A DNA stretch of 64,000 bases from Dactylonectria macrodidyma (lineage: Eukaryota; Ascomycota; Sordariomycetes; Hypocreales; Nectriaceae), in NCBI GenBank assembly GCA_020744425.1, contig JAGMUV010000001.1:6758001-6822000 (forward strand), in the 5' to 3' direction. The notes under the pieces were generated by a model. It saw only the letters and a list, made by a program, of their open reading frames with translations. It was not told where the DNA came from and ran no database searches. This document shows, one piece after another, positions 12,059-23,231 of this stretch (positions within the stretch are counted from its first letter, which is position 1; each line of letters opens with the position of its first letter). A program made the position numbers and the translations under genes.

Positions 12059-12736
12059 TCATTTCTTAACAGTGCCCAGATGAAAACATGGCTCGCTGGG
12101 ACCCTGCGTATCCTGCAAAGCTGGAATACTGTGGGGAAAGATGCGATGCGCCACCTCTTGCGCAAACATTTCATCCAGCCCTACTTTCTCCTTGACCGAG
12201 ATGCATCGGAACTCAGCTCCAATCTCTTCACTAAACCTCTCACCCTCCTCAGTCGACATTCTCTGATTTTCAAGCGGCTTAAAGCTTCCCCGAGCACACA
12301 CCCATATCGGCTTGCCTGTTTCTAGAGGCCCAAAGAAGCGCCGATGGGCGGCTTTGACATAGTCCAAAGTACAGGGGTCGGTTACGTCATAGGCCAGCAT
12401 GAAGGCATCAGAATTCCGCACCAGCTTCCTATGAGAATCATCTTTGTTATCGGTTTTGGTGCTGCGAACCATAGTAAACTCGAGAGACGCGACGCCGCTT
12501 TTCGGCGAGGTGACGCCCGTTAGATACTCGTCTTCTCCGTCTGGACCGCAAATGCTCCACATAGAACCGAGAGAGAGCCATAACACACTCAGGTCAGCGG
12601 GAGTCTGGTTGATATGGATGAGTGTGAGACTTACTCGACTGACGATTCTGGAACGGCCGGAATCAGGTGATCCTAGTACGGCGACTTTTATCGGCCGCCG
12701 GGGGGGCCGGTTATGGTAGTCATGAACAGCTAACAT
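12059..12736 (-). CDS. Ras-like small GTPase fold with degenerate nucleotide-binding motifs
   Basis: Read from the ATG at 12736 (an in-frame ATG also exists at 12812-12814), this is 225 residues. It begins with a beta-strand plus P-loop, PIKVAVLGSPDSGRS, where Arg replaces the usual Lys before Ser. The central part ends in VRNSDAFMLAYDVTDPCTLD, matching the Ras stretch after switch II (RxSDGFLLVYDI). The DTAGQE box and the NKxD base-recognition box are absent; CARGSFKP sits where NKxD should be. FRCISVKEKVGLDEMF matches the SAK box and final helix. The ends are therefore Ras-like but the binding site looks eroded. A GTAAGT donor lies after VSR (near 12638), but the only good acceptor breaks the downstream frame, so I kept the unspliced reading. 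Pseudo-GTPase or a mis-modelled gene are both possible. Confidence 0.55.
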   Translation of the reverse strand: MLAVHDYHNRPPRRPIKVAVLGSPDSGRSRIVSRVSLTLIHINQTPADLSVLWLSLGSMWSICGPDGEDEYLTGVTSPKSGVASLEFTMVRSTKTDNKDDSHRKLVRNSDAFMLAYDVTDPCTLDYVKAAHRRFFGPLETGKPIWVCARGSFKPLENQRMSTEEGERFSEEIGAEFRCISVKEKVGLDEMFAQEVAHRIFPHSIPALQDTQGPSEPCFHLGTVKK

Positions 12737-13259
12737 AAAGGCTAAAATTGTGAACAAATTGTCTGCTAAGTGGCAGTAATACCAGCATTGCATAGTGTGA
12801 GCGGTAAACACCATGAATCGTACAGTTTGTTGGCTAGCTCACCATCATTGCGATGCAGCAGCATTGGACGGGGAAAGTGGCTGGGAAAGGTATCACGTGT
12901 AAGCACAGCCTCACATTGTATTGCTGCCTTGAGTTGCTTACCGAAAGTCCAAAATAAGCAGAATTACTGATGATCGCGCTGTGTGGTGAGCAATGCCAAG
13001 TGTGCGGGGTTTTTGGGACAAGGTGGCTGAGCCCTGAAGTCGGAGCCAACATTGCGGGCAGTGTTATGCGACTCTTGAGTCCCAGCTGTGGTTTCTATTG
13101 TCTAAAATACAGTCATTATTCGCTCATGAGTGCTACGGCAGGTGGGTTCACAACAGGCGTTTAGATGTCTACCTTTAACATGGCATATGTTTCTTGATAT
13201 TGATCTTTAATAATCTCTGCCTCGTTCATGTGCATCATTCCAGTTCCTATTCCCCTTCT
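12737..13259. other. Intergenic between Ras-like gene and xanthine dehydrogenase 3' end
   Basis: No gene seen. It should hold the promoter of the Ras-like gene and the 3' untranslated region of xanthine dehydrogenase, both on the minus strand. Confidence 0.45.
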
Positions 13260-16200
13260 CTAACTCTCAATCCTCACAAAAAAGTTAGTCTCTCCCTCCT
13301 TCGCAACTACAGCCGCTCTCCTGGCCAAATCATCACCAACTGCCAACCTCAGCTTCTCCGACGTGGCGGGGGCATTGAATACCAGCGGCTCTTTGACTTC
13401 ATTCATGGCGCGCGCCGCTTTGACGGCCTCGCGCAGCGCAAAGTAGGCCGTGGAACCCAAAAACAGCGGCGGCTCGCCCACACCCTTGCTGCTCTGGATG
13501 GACCGCAGGTTGTCCCAGCTGATGGGCTTTCCGTGGGAGTCGTGCTGTAGCATGGAGACGTTGAAGATTTGGGGAATGTCTCCGAAGCCTTGAAGTAGGG
13601 TTAGCAACTGGGTTACTATAAGGTTGGATAGAAACTGACCTGGTATCTTGTATGTTCCGGGTCCTCTGGTGAATAGCTCGCCAGTTCGAGTCCATAATGA
13701 CTCTTCCATTGTGAATAGACCTTGTCCTTGAACAAAGGCACCTTCGATCTGGCCGTAATCAATGCCCGGGTTTATCGATCGACCAATGTCCTACTCTTGT
13801 TAGCTAGTTCACTTGCACTGGTTACAGTCGAAAAGCCTACCATCATAATATCCGATCTCAAGACGGTGTGATCTCCGGTCAAAACATCGAGCTCGACCTC
13901 CGTGATAGCACTATTCTCGGATTAGCATAGGTCTTAACTCCACAGTGGTTTCGAAACTTACACTCCTTGAGTCCAGTAGTAATACCTAAACATCCAGGGT
14001 CAGCAAATACCGTATTTGTTAGGAGCCATTGCACTCACATAGGCAACGGGTCTTTGTAGTTTCCCCATTGAAAGCCCACCCGGGGCATTTTCCAAAACCC
14101 ATTCGCCGCTAAGTTGACTCGGTCAACATACGCCGCATGTGCAATGACCGACATGGGCGCATCCGGCCCGTACTTTTCTCTATATGGCGCCAGTCGCTTC
14201 TGCAGCTGCTCGCAGGCATTCTTGACGGCCATGCCGTTGAGGTCGCTTCCTGAAGACGCAGCCGTCGGCGAGGGGTTGGCGACCTGGTCTGTTTGGGACT
14301 CTTTGGTGTAGATCTCGTCGACGCTGACGCCTAGCTCTTCGGCGGCGACCTGGCACATTTTGGTGTACAAGCCTTGGCCCATTTCAGTTCCGCCGTGATG
14401 TAGCTGGACTGAGCCGTCCTCGTAGATCTTGACGTAGGCGCCTGCTTGGTTCAAGTGGAGGGCAGTTGCAAAGCTATAATACACCGTTAGTGGATATCTA
14501 GAACGCACTGGGAGTTGACCTACCTTAATCCAAACTTGGACGGAATCATGCAAATGCCTCGCTTCTTATACCGATTCGCAGCATTAAACGTCGCCACAGC
14601 CGCCTTTCTCGCCTCATAGTCTGCATTCGCAGATAACTGCTCCAGCATAGTCCCGATGTGGAAATCGTCGGTGATATCCTGAAGAAACGGCGTCACCTGT
14701 CCAACCTTATACAGGTTGCGAAGGCGAAGTTCGTCAATGTCGATGTTTAGTCCTTCCGAGATGGCGCTCATGAATGACTCAGCGAAATACATGCCTTGCG
14801 GTCCGCCGAAGCCGCGGAACGCAGTGTTGGATACAGTGTTGGTCTTGCAGACGTGTCCGCGGATCCAGGCATGAGGGATGTGGTAGCAGTTGTCAATGTG
14901 AGTACAAGCGCGATCCCTGGTGGTCATGTTAGTATAGCCAGCATCGTTCGACGACATATCTGCACTTACATCACCGCGCCACTCATATCAAGAGACCATC
15001 CTGCATTGTCGTACAGATCGGCATCCAGACATATGATCCGTCCCTCAGCATCAGTGCCAACCTTCCACTCACACTTCATCGGATGCCTCTGTCCGCTAAC
15101 AGCAATATCCACATCCCGGGGAAGCATCATCCTCACAGGACGACGCTCTTTCTTGGCTGCAAGAGCCACCATACACGTAAACGGCGTGCTCCTCGACTCT
15201 TTGCCTCCGTATGCGCCTCCCATCCGCCGCACTCGCATGTTGACACGACTCATCGGAACGCCTAGAACGCGGGCGACAAAGACTTGGTTCTCGGCCAGGT
15301 TCTGCGACGACGTAAACACCTCCATAGACCCGTCCTCCATATGCGGGATGGCGAGGGCCGCGTTGGTCTCGAGGTAGAAGTGTTCCTGGCCACCTAGTCT
15401 GGTGGTGCCCTTGAAGACGTGAGCGCATTTGGAAAAGGTGTCGTCAAGAGAGCCGTCGACGGCAGCGCCTTTCTTGAGTTGCTTGCCGTGGTCAAAGAAG
15501 CTGTTGGCCTTGATGGCTTCGTCAATGGTGAGGATGGGAGGGAGCACTTCGTACGATACTTGCACCTTGGCTGCTGCCTCTTCGGCTTCAAGGGCGGACT
15601 CGGCATATATCATGCCGATAGCCTGGCCATGTGCGTGAATCTCATCTTCAGCAAACAGTTTCTCATCCATCTTAATAGGGCCCCAATCATTGAGTTCCGC
15701 GGCAACACTATTCCTGTCGAGATACCCCACTACACCAGAATGATCCAGGGCAGGCGTCCAATCCACACTGACGATTTTGGCACGAGCATGCTTAGATATA
15801 ACCAGAGCAGCGAACAGCTCGTTTCTCTGCTGCGGCATGTCGTCGACGTATTCTGCCTCGCCGGTGCAATGCTTGAGGGCAGAGAGATGCGGGATCCTTT
15901 TGCCAACGACTTTGGTCTCGGCGGCGGCGACGTGAGATCTGTTACCAGACGATATTTCTCTCTCTATTTCGCAGAGCATCTCGGCGTTTGTCTTGGACAC
16001 ACCGAGATCCGCGGCGGATTCATGCCAAAATCGGAAGAATAATGACAGTGTGAGTGCTGGACACGTATGTTAGTAGCGCACCTGGGATCTCGGACGGCAT
16101 ACTGACTTTTGCGATAGTGTGCCATTCCTCCGGGGACACCCATTGGCAAATCGAAGTCTTGTAACAGAGCATCCAAGGCCAACTCCAGAGTTTCCCCATC

Positions 16201-18052
16201 CGCCCATCGCTTGCCAGCTACAGCTTTCTGAGCTCGAGATGCCAGCACTGTAGTAGGAGCCATTCCTCCGTAGGCAAAACCCGAGTCTTCAACAAGGCCG
16301 TCCTTATCAAGGCGGACTCTGAGTCCAGCCGTCACAATGGCAATATCATCTTCTTTTCTCTTGGCTTGTTTGTATCCCTTGGTCACCTCAGTCTCGGCCT
16401 CGCGTGTCAGCGGGATAACGATGGCGACAATAACCGCATCCTCTGGCAACGTAGTAGTCCGATATCTGACATAAAACGACGATAGCGGTATCTCAAACGT
16501 GCCGCCTTTGATGCTTGCAATGCTCAACTTCGCATTGATGGCTAGCAGAACTGGTGCAGAGTCGGAGATGGGACTCGCTGTGGCCAAGTTCCCCGCCAAA
16601 CTGGCGACATTTCTAATCTGCCGGCCAGCGAAGAATCGCAGCTGTTTGCGAAGAGCTTCCAGAGCCGAAGCACGAGGGCCAATCTTTTTATACAGCGTGG
16701 AGCACAGTTGCTCGACTTTGGAGATGGGATAGTTGGCGGGTATTCTGAGCTCGTTCAACGCGTCAATCTCAGCATCCGCCTCCGGTAACGAGAGCGTATT
16801 CAGCTCGGGAATATCCGAGACAAAGATGGATACTTGGTAGTTGACCTTTTTGAACCTCGTCTCGATCTGCGTCTCTGTGCCACCGCCTACAATCTTCGCG
16901 GCGGGCCAGACGCTCTTCAACTCGATGAGCTGCTGCAAGGTGGTCGGCTTGAACCAAATCCTCTTTTCGTTGCCAAAGCACAGCGGCTGGGCTTCGTATT
17001 TCCACAGCGAAGGCGGGAAGAGTAACTCTGCTGTTGGGTCGTACGGCAGCATGTCCTCGAGGCTGGGTGTTTTATCCGTAGCGTCGGTGACTGTGCTCGG
17101 GGCCGTTTCTGAGCCATCAGTTGATGCAGAGTCGGTGGCTGAACCGCATGAGCCTCCTCCGTCGCGACAGCAGCCGCCTGGTCGGCCGCAGGATCCGCTT
17201 GATGCCGATCGGGAGCTTTTATCAGATGCGGTAAATTCTTCTTCCAAGCTATCTGATGATTCGGAGCTCTTGGTCGCCGCCTCTTCTAGGATCTCCCCTT
17301 TGAGGTCTTCTACGATGAAACTTCGGACAGCTTCTAAAATCGGCTTGTATCCAGTCTGTCGCATCATTAGCACCCGTTGCAGTAGCCTAGTAATGCTTAG
17401 ATAACTCACGCATCGGCAAAGGTTCCCGTCCAAGTGACCTTTCATCTCTATATCAGACTCGGTAAGGTGGAACTTGCCGTTGTAATACGAGTTTCTGATG
17501 AGCGCGTACAGACTCATGACGATTCCTGGTGTACAGAATCCACATTGTGAGCCACTATTCACGTTAGTGGCATATTCCCAAGGTTTAACAAGTCGACTGG
17601 AAAGGCGTGTTGACGCACTGAAACTTTGCTATTCTCTCGTGCAGCGGATGCGGTCGCTCCACTGTTCCCAAACCCTCTGTAGTAATGAGGCTTCGGCCAT
17701 CCATCCCGACGAGCGGAAACAGACAAGAGTTGACTGCAATGTGCTTCAGCCGACGACTCCTGGGATCGACCTCCTGCAGCACGACAGTGCAGGCGCCGCA
17801 GCCTCCTTCGCCACATCCCAACTTGGTCCCCTTGAGGTTGTTCTGCGCCCTAATCCAGTCGAGCAGCACCCAATCGGGGTTGGGGTTGTTCACGGTGACG
17901 CGTCTTCCATTGGCGTAGAAGACGAGGTCTGAGCGTCGGTACGTCTTCTGGATAACGTCTGACAGGGCTGATACCGAGTCTTCTCTAGATGGAGGGGTAA
18001 CCACATGGGTGACCGGCAGAGGCAGCTGCGGTGCTACGCCGACTGCTGCCAT
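13260..18052 (-). CDS. XDH: Xanthine dehydrogenase (purine hydroxylase I)
   Basis: Ten exons, minus strand: 18052-17619, 17554-17410, 17355-16107, 16056-14970, 14916-14524, 14473-14039, 13985-13962 (24 nt), 13910-13841, 13790-13640, 13588-13260. Product 1,438 residues. The enzyme oxidises hypoxanthine and xanthine to uric acid. 2Fe-2S ligands: C80, C85, C88, C110 in the plant-type cluster and C149, C152, C191, C193 in the helical domain. The FAD domain follows (KIVGGGTETQIE, RNVASLAGNLATASPISDS). The molybdopterin domain shows LGGQEHFYLETN, NTAFRGFGGPQGM and, near the end, GVGEPPLFLGSTAYFALREA with the catalytic glutamate. Unusual is a Ser/Cys/Gly-rich linker at about residues 215-295 with C249, C255, C256 and C263. 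All catalytic residues are present, so it should be active in purine catabolism. Confidence 0.97.
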
Positions 18053-19007
18053 GATGGCTTGTGGGATCGTGAATCAAAGAGATGAAAGAGAAATCTCGAA
18101 AAGTATCGTCACGGAGGAGAGTCCAATGATGCTCGCCGTCATACGTCAGTGTGATTCAATGGCACACACGGCTGTTCCACTAGTAGGACACGGACTGCAG
18201 GAAATGAAGACACCGGCAAGATGTTGCAACCAGGGACACAAAAAAAGGAAACGTCAAGAGAATGAAACATCAATGCGAGCAACACTTGTAACGTGAAGGC
18301 AAGCCAACCTAAATATCGGGATATCTGTAGTTGTTTCCTCCATCCGGGATCCGACAAGTGGGGTTTTTGGTCACTAGATAGAGGCTCACCCCACTGTCGA
18401 ATACGCACGATGGATGAGGAGAGCGGACTAGTCGAAGGTCACATGGACGAGACAAGACATATCAAATGTGACCTTGAGTCAGATACAACGTAAAAACAAG
18501 GGATTGTCTGGCAGTTTTATAATATTTTCGCAAAGCAAAACTCGGTGTGTAGGGTGGAATATTGCCATGCTGCCTCACGACAACAGCTCACGATGCAAGC
18601 GTTCTTCACATCTAGACACTCTACTCCACGCATTCACATAAGCCCCCGGCTATCGGATGCTCTTGCGATCGTCCACCTATGACCCCGCAGATAAACCCAT
18701 GGCCGAACATGTATATCTGATTATCAACCATGTTGCATCCGCAAAAGCCACGACAGACCAAGAGTGGGGGATTCCTTGACTCCTCGGCCTGGAATGGGGG
18801 TGCGTGAAAAGTGGGGGAATATCCCATCCCACCTTTGGAGTTGGCGTGGCTTGAAGCTGCCGGCAGTAAGTACCCTTGCATGGCCTTTTTTTGAAGACTT
18901 CACCATGCTGATTGGGGATTAGTGGGATGGCCACTCTTCGTTGTGTTCTCTATAACTATTCATCTTCTTCAACATAGTTCACATCTCAACCGATGCCGTC
19001 TAACGCT
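18053..19007. promoter_or_regulatory. Xanthine dehydrogenase upstream region with GATA-type sites
   Basis: No gene seen in 950 bases. Directly upstream of the xanthine dehydrogenase start are HGATAR-type motifs: AGATAG at 18376-18381, AGATAA at 18689-18694 and TGATAA on the minus strand at 18721-18726. GATA factors of the AreA type are known to control fungal purine use; binding here is inferred. No clear copy of the purine-regulator palindrome TCGG-N6-CCGA was seen. The distal end is the 3' flank of the 7TM gene. Confidence 0.4.
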
Positions 19008-20466
19008 TCATAGAGGATTCATCTCGCTAGCTCGAGAAAACTCCATCTGGCTACCAACGCCATTACTCCTCTGCGTACATTCACATTGCTCCGTCAACGT
19101 CTCCGTCTGAGACGTCCGATACCACGAAGTCGCCCTTGACCTAGAACCAGAACCGTCGCGTGCTCGCGCGCTAGGATCCCATGATGCCTTTGTTGATACG
19201 TCTGGTGTAGTCGACATTCGCATCTGCGTGGCTTCGGTGTCGAGGTAATCGGAGGAGCGGGATCGTTGCATGTTAAAGTATGGACCGAGCGAGGGCAGAC
19301 AGGCAATGATGAGGGTCACACCAATTTCGAGGGAGCACCAGAGAACTAAATAAGAGAGCATGCGTCAGTCACCAAGACACAAAACATGCTGGACGATGGG
19401 GAATATCACTCACTGGTATAGCTTACTGGGATTCTGATACGCGCTGCCGTCTTCTCAAACACGATGCAGCGAATCACACAAAACGATATGCTGACGATGC
19501 CAAGGGCAAAGGTAAAGTAGATGCCAATTTTGAGCCTTGTCCTCATGATCAGCTGGGGGATCACCAGCCACGGGAGGATGAAGACTGTTAGTGTTAGCCC
19601 CATTAACATTCGGAGCCTTGCCTCTGAATTCACTGACCAAAAACATCAGAGGTAAAATGGAGAGCCCAGTCGACTCGGAATAAAAGCACAAATTCCTTTT
19701 CCACTGAGCAGCTCGTGGCTTCCTCGAAGTCCCTATTACGCCGCCATTAGCACTCGATTTTCCTCATGGTGGCTATTTATTTGCCTTGATGCCAAACGTA
19801 CCAAAGGTCCGAAAATGGCTGACACTGCGTGAGCTGGAAGATCAAGCTAGTCAAATACGCAGCTGCGACGAAGATGGCCGTGACCCATAATAGAATCCTC
19901 TGCCACCTCATGAATTCCGGGAACATTTTAAAAAACGTAGCAAGGAGCGCTGCTTTGCACAAGTAAAAGGTGAGTATGAACGGGAAGTTGGCGATCCAGA
20001 ATAGCTGTCCAAGGCAAGTTATCGTCAGTGCCAGAGCCTGATACGTCACGAGACACGGCCGCTCACCTCGAAGATCCGGGGAATATCCTCGGGGTCTCCC
20101 TTGTATCCTTGCATATCGGTCGTAACAGACTTGTCGAGGACTCCCTGCCTCACCAATAAATGGTACATGGCCGCTGTCGCGACGGCAGATGCCCACGCGC
20201 CGCACATGAAGAGGTCGCTGGCCCATATCCTCCGTTTCTGGATCACGAGGCGAAGATAGAGACGGGCGGTGATGACGACGGTAGCTATGCCGGTGAGCAA
20301 CCATATCGCGACCTAGACTTGGTGTCAGCCATTAACCAGATGGAAGCCTGGCTAGGACACGCACCATGACTGCTACCGGCCCTGGTGAGGGGAACATCAC
20401 ATCTCCATCCCCGTCCCCGCTGGTGTTTTGTTTCACATGATGAAACATGGAATTAGGAATCTTCAT
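19008..20466 (-). CDS. Seven-helix rhodopsin-fold integral membrane protein (PTH11/SAT-type family)
   Basis: Six exons: 20466-20365, 20312-20067, 20004-19802, 19732-19638, 19584-19414, 19345-19008; 384 residues. Helices are visible at VAIWLLTGIATVVITARLYL, LFMCGAWASAVATAAMYHLL, LFWIANFPFILTFYLCKAAL, ILLWVTAIFVAAAYLTSLIF, VFILPWLVIPQLIM, IYFTFALGIVSISFCVIRCI and LWCSLEIGVTLIIACLPSLG. The motifs CKAALL and LWCSLEI-ACLPSL are typical of the large fungal rhodopsin-domain family that includes PTH11-like receptors. The C-terminal tail is Ser/Thr/Arg-rich and cytosolic. No CFEM domain precedes it. I chose the ATG at 20466 because a TATAAA box lies about 85 nt upstream; an in-frame ATG at 20571 would lie above that box. 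Ligand and partner are unknown. Confidence 0.88.
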
Positions 20467-21511
20467 CAAACAATGCAAAGGATCTTGCGAGGCCGACGTA
20501 GAAGTAGAAATGCGCAGACGAATCCACGAGGATGTCCCCGGAGGGGGGTTTATACGCTGCGAGAAGAGCAAAAGCCCTACATCCCTCGCTTACGAGGTCG
20601 ACGAGGTAATTGTAATAATAATAATAAAAAAGAATCCCTTTCGCTTAAATTTACGTTGCTCGGGCGAATGGCTAAGACGAAGCAGCATTCCTGATGACGT
20701 CTAAATAGCCACTTAGTCTCGGCTCCGCCACCCGAAGTGGGAGAGGTGAAGGGATCGTCGGGTCCGAATGAAGCCACTTCCGAACGGCAGCTTTTAGACG
20801 GGTGATGGTGCTAGGAAAAGCCTCCCGCTCGCAAAGCTTGGCAGGTTTAAAGATGCGAGATATCGCTAATGTGTGACTTGTGAGATGATGCTCAAGCCAA
20901 GGCTGGAGAAACTGGGGTTTGACGCCTCGACGATGCATAGTACGAGGGATAATGGGCTAGCAGAGCGGGTGGAATGCTATGGCGTGTCTTTGGCCAAAAC
21001 TGAATCTTGATCCGTCTTTATCGTTGCATTCAACTCCAGCGTACTATGATTCATCCGGCGATGGCCAGATGCAGTGGGGCGACGAGCATTCCAAGAGGAG
21101 CTACCCTAGATCATGGATGAGAGATTGGGTTTTAAGCTTGGTCCAACACAAATATGCAAGTTACAGATATCTTCATATCGCGTCCGAGTATGATCCATAG
21201 AATCATCGGGTCTGTATCTCTTGTTAAACACCCCCCCACTCCTGAGAGTAGCATGCTGTATCTATGCCGATCATCTTCCTAGCTTCCCTATCCCATGACA
21301 ATCTCTTGGCATTGTAACCCTACACAGAACCAGGGCGGGCGCTGGGATTGATTACGATGGCCTGATAGCATTGGTTCCCTCTTAGATACCAGGCTGCAGC
21401 TACCACAATCGGACTACATTAGATGGGGTTTCCCCGCAAATCTTTCCCAGTACAATAGCGTTGCTTTTTTGTAACCGTCATCATTTCTATCTACATTTCA
21501 TCCCAGCAATA
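20467..21511. promoter_or_regulatory. Divergent intergenic region between the 7TM gene and the second MFS gene
   Basis: About 1 kb shared upstream region with no convincing gene. It contains the TATA box above and a (TAA)5 microsatellite at 20613-20627. Confidence 0.45.
20549..20554 (-). promoter_or_regulatory. TATA box of the 7TM gene
   Basis: TATAAA on the minus strand, followed by a C-rich run, about 85 nt upstream of the ATG at 20466. Confidence 0.5.
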
Positions 21512-23231
21512 ATGTCAAAGGCAGAGATAAATCACTCCCCGGAGAGCGTCGATGAAGGCTCAACCGAAGACCAGACATTCGGCGTCAATGAGAAACAGCT
21601 CGTGCGGAAGCTGGATCGCCACTTGGTGCCGCTCATCATGCTGCTGTACACCGTCAGCTTCCTAGACCGGTGAGGCCTTTAACGCTTTGTCTGTGACGTA
21701 TCTAATGCGCGAATTCTTAGTGTTAACATTGGAAATGCGCGATTATACGGCCTTGAGGAAGACCTCGGCCTGCACGGCAACCAGTTCCAGCTGTGCGTGT
21801 CCATCCTGTTCGTCACGTACCTGCTGTTCGAGGTGCCTAGCAACCTGGTCCTTAAGATCTTCACCCCGTCGCGATGGATCGCCTTCATCGCTGTCGGCTG
21901 GGGCATTGTCGCTACCCTCACGGGCTTGGTCAACAGCTTCGGAGCGCTCGTCGCCGTGCGTTTGATTCTAGGCGCTCTGGAAGCTGGCCTGTTTCCCGGG
22001 TTAAACGTCTACTTGACCTTCTTCTACACCAAGCAGGAGCTCGCGCTGCGCGTTGGGTATTTGTTTGTCAGTGCCGCCATCGCCGGGTCGCTGGGTGGCC
22101 TTTTAGCGTACGGCATCGGCCAGATGGAAGGCATTCAGGGCATGTCGGGATGGCGCTGGATCATGATCATCGAGGGCATCCCTTCGGTTCTCCTGGGAGT
22201 TGTGACTTGGTTTCTTCTTCCAAATGGACCTGAAACTGCATATTTCCTGACAGAGGACGAGAAGAAGCTGATGGTGGTCCGTTTTCGACGCTACTATGGC
22301 GACACCGAGTCTGCACAACAATTCAGCCGAAAGGACATGATGTCTGCATTTACTGACTGGAAGGTGTACATGTTCTGCATCGCTCAGTTCGGTGTAGACA
22401 CCATGCTCTACGGTAAGTTGATCAGCTACAACATCGGTGAATGAAGCTGTGTCTCATCATTTCTAGGGTTCTCGACTTTCCTCCCTACGATCATCAGGGG
22501 TCTGGGGACTTGGACAACTGCCGAGGTTCAACTACTCACCATCCCATGCTACGCCCTGGGTGCCGTTGCGTATATGGGGACGGCGTTTCTGTCAGATCGA
22601 ATGCAGAAACGAGGGCTGTTTTGCGTCGTATTCGGAACCATCAGTGTTGTTGGATACGGTGTCTTGCTGTCTGATAGCTCTGCTGGCGTGCATTATTTTG
22701 GGTGAGACGTGCGACTCCTGTGGGACCTTGAGCTCAAGCTGACGAAAATAGATGCTTCATGGTGGCTGCTGGGCTGTACGTGGTGGTCGGGCTGCCCCTT
22801 GCATGGGTATGTGTACATTTTTAGTTACGGTAATCCAGTGGTTGCTAACGATAGATCCAGTTGCCGAATAACACGCCAAGATACGGCAAAAGAACAACCG
22901 CCAACGGCATGCAGCTGACAACAGGAAATGCTTCAGGGATCATGGCTCCATTTATTTAGTGCGTGTCCCTATGTTTCTCTTGAATATGCTGACACTCTGC
23001 TAACGATTCATCAGTTTGAGTGCCGAAGGGCCTCGATACATCAAGGGAAACGCCGTGTCGCTTTGCATGGTGGCAATGGCTGTCGGTATCTATGGCTTCA
23101 TGGTCTTCTGGTTCTCTCGGGAAAACAAGAAGCGAGATGAAGGAGTTGGCCGTGCGACACATGAAGATATGACGGATGATGAGCTTGCGGAGCTTGGTGA
23201 CGAGAGTCCGCACTTCCGTTACACAATATAA
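21512..23231 (+). CDS. MFS transporter, Dal5/anion:cation symporter family
   Basis: Six exons: 21512-21669, 21721-22412, 22467-22701, 22752-22806, 22861-22958, 23015-23231; 484 residues. The N-terminal tail ends in the family signature VRKLDRHLVPLIMLLYTVSF followed by LDRVNIGNARLYGLEEDLGL. Other hallmarks are RLILGALEAGLFPGLNVYL, the amphipathic link SGWRWIMIIEGIPSVLLG, FGFSTFLPTII at the start of the second half, and LPNNTPRYGKRTTANGMQL. The cytosolic tail is acidic and ends SPHFRYTI. This is the second member of the family within 14 kb, on the other side of xanthine dehydrogenase; it is not a recent tandem copy, since sequence and intron positions differ. The substrate is probably an organic anion such as a nitrogen-rich purine product or a vitamin. 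It is transcribed divergently from the 7TM gene. Confidence 0.92.

Noticed and set aside
12560..12640. Intron in the Ras-like gene (GTAAGT donor at about 12638)
   Set aside because: The best acceptor (GTGGAG, 80 nt on) puts the downstream Ras-like segment out of frame; kept as uncertain rather than modelled.
14796..17404. Several 150-200 codon plus-strand open frames across xanthine dehydrogenase
   Set aside because: They are antisense shadows of the GC-rich exons, with no domains.
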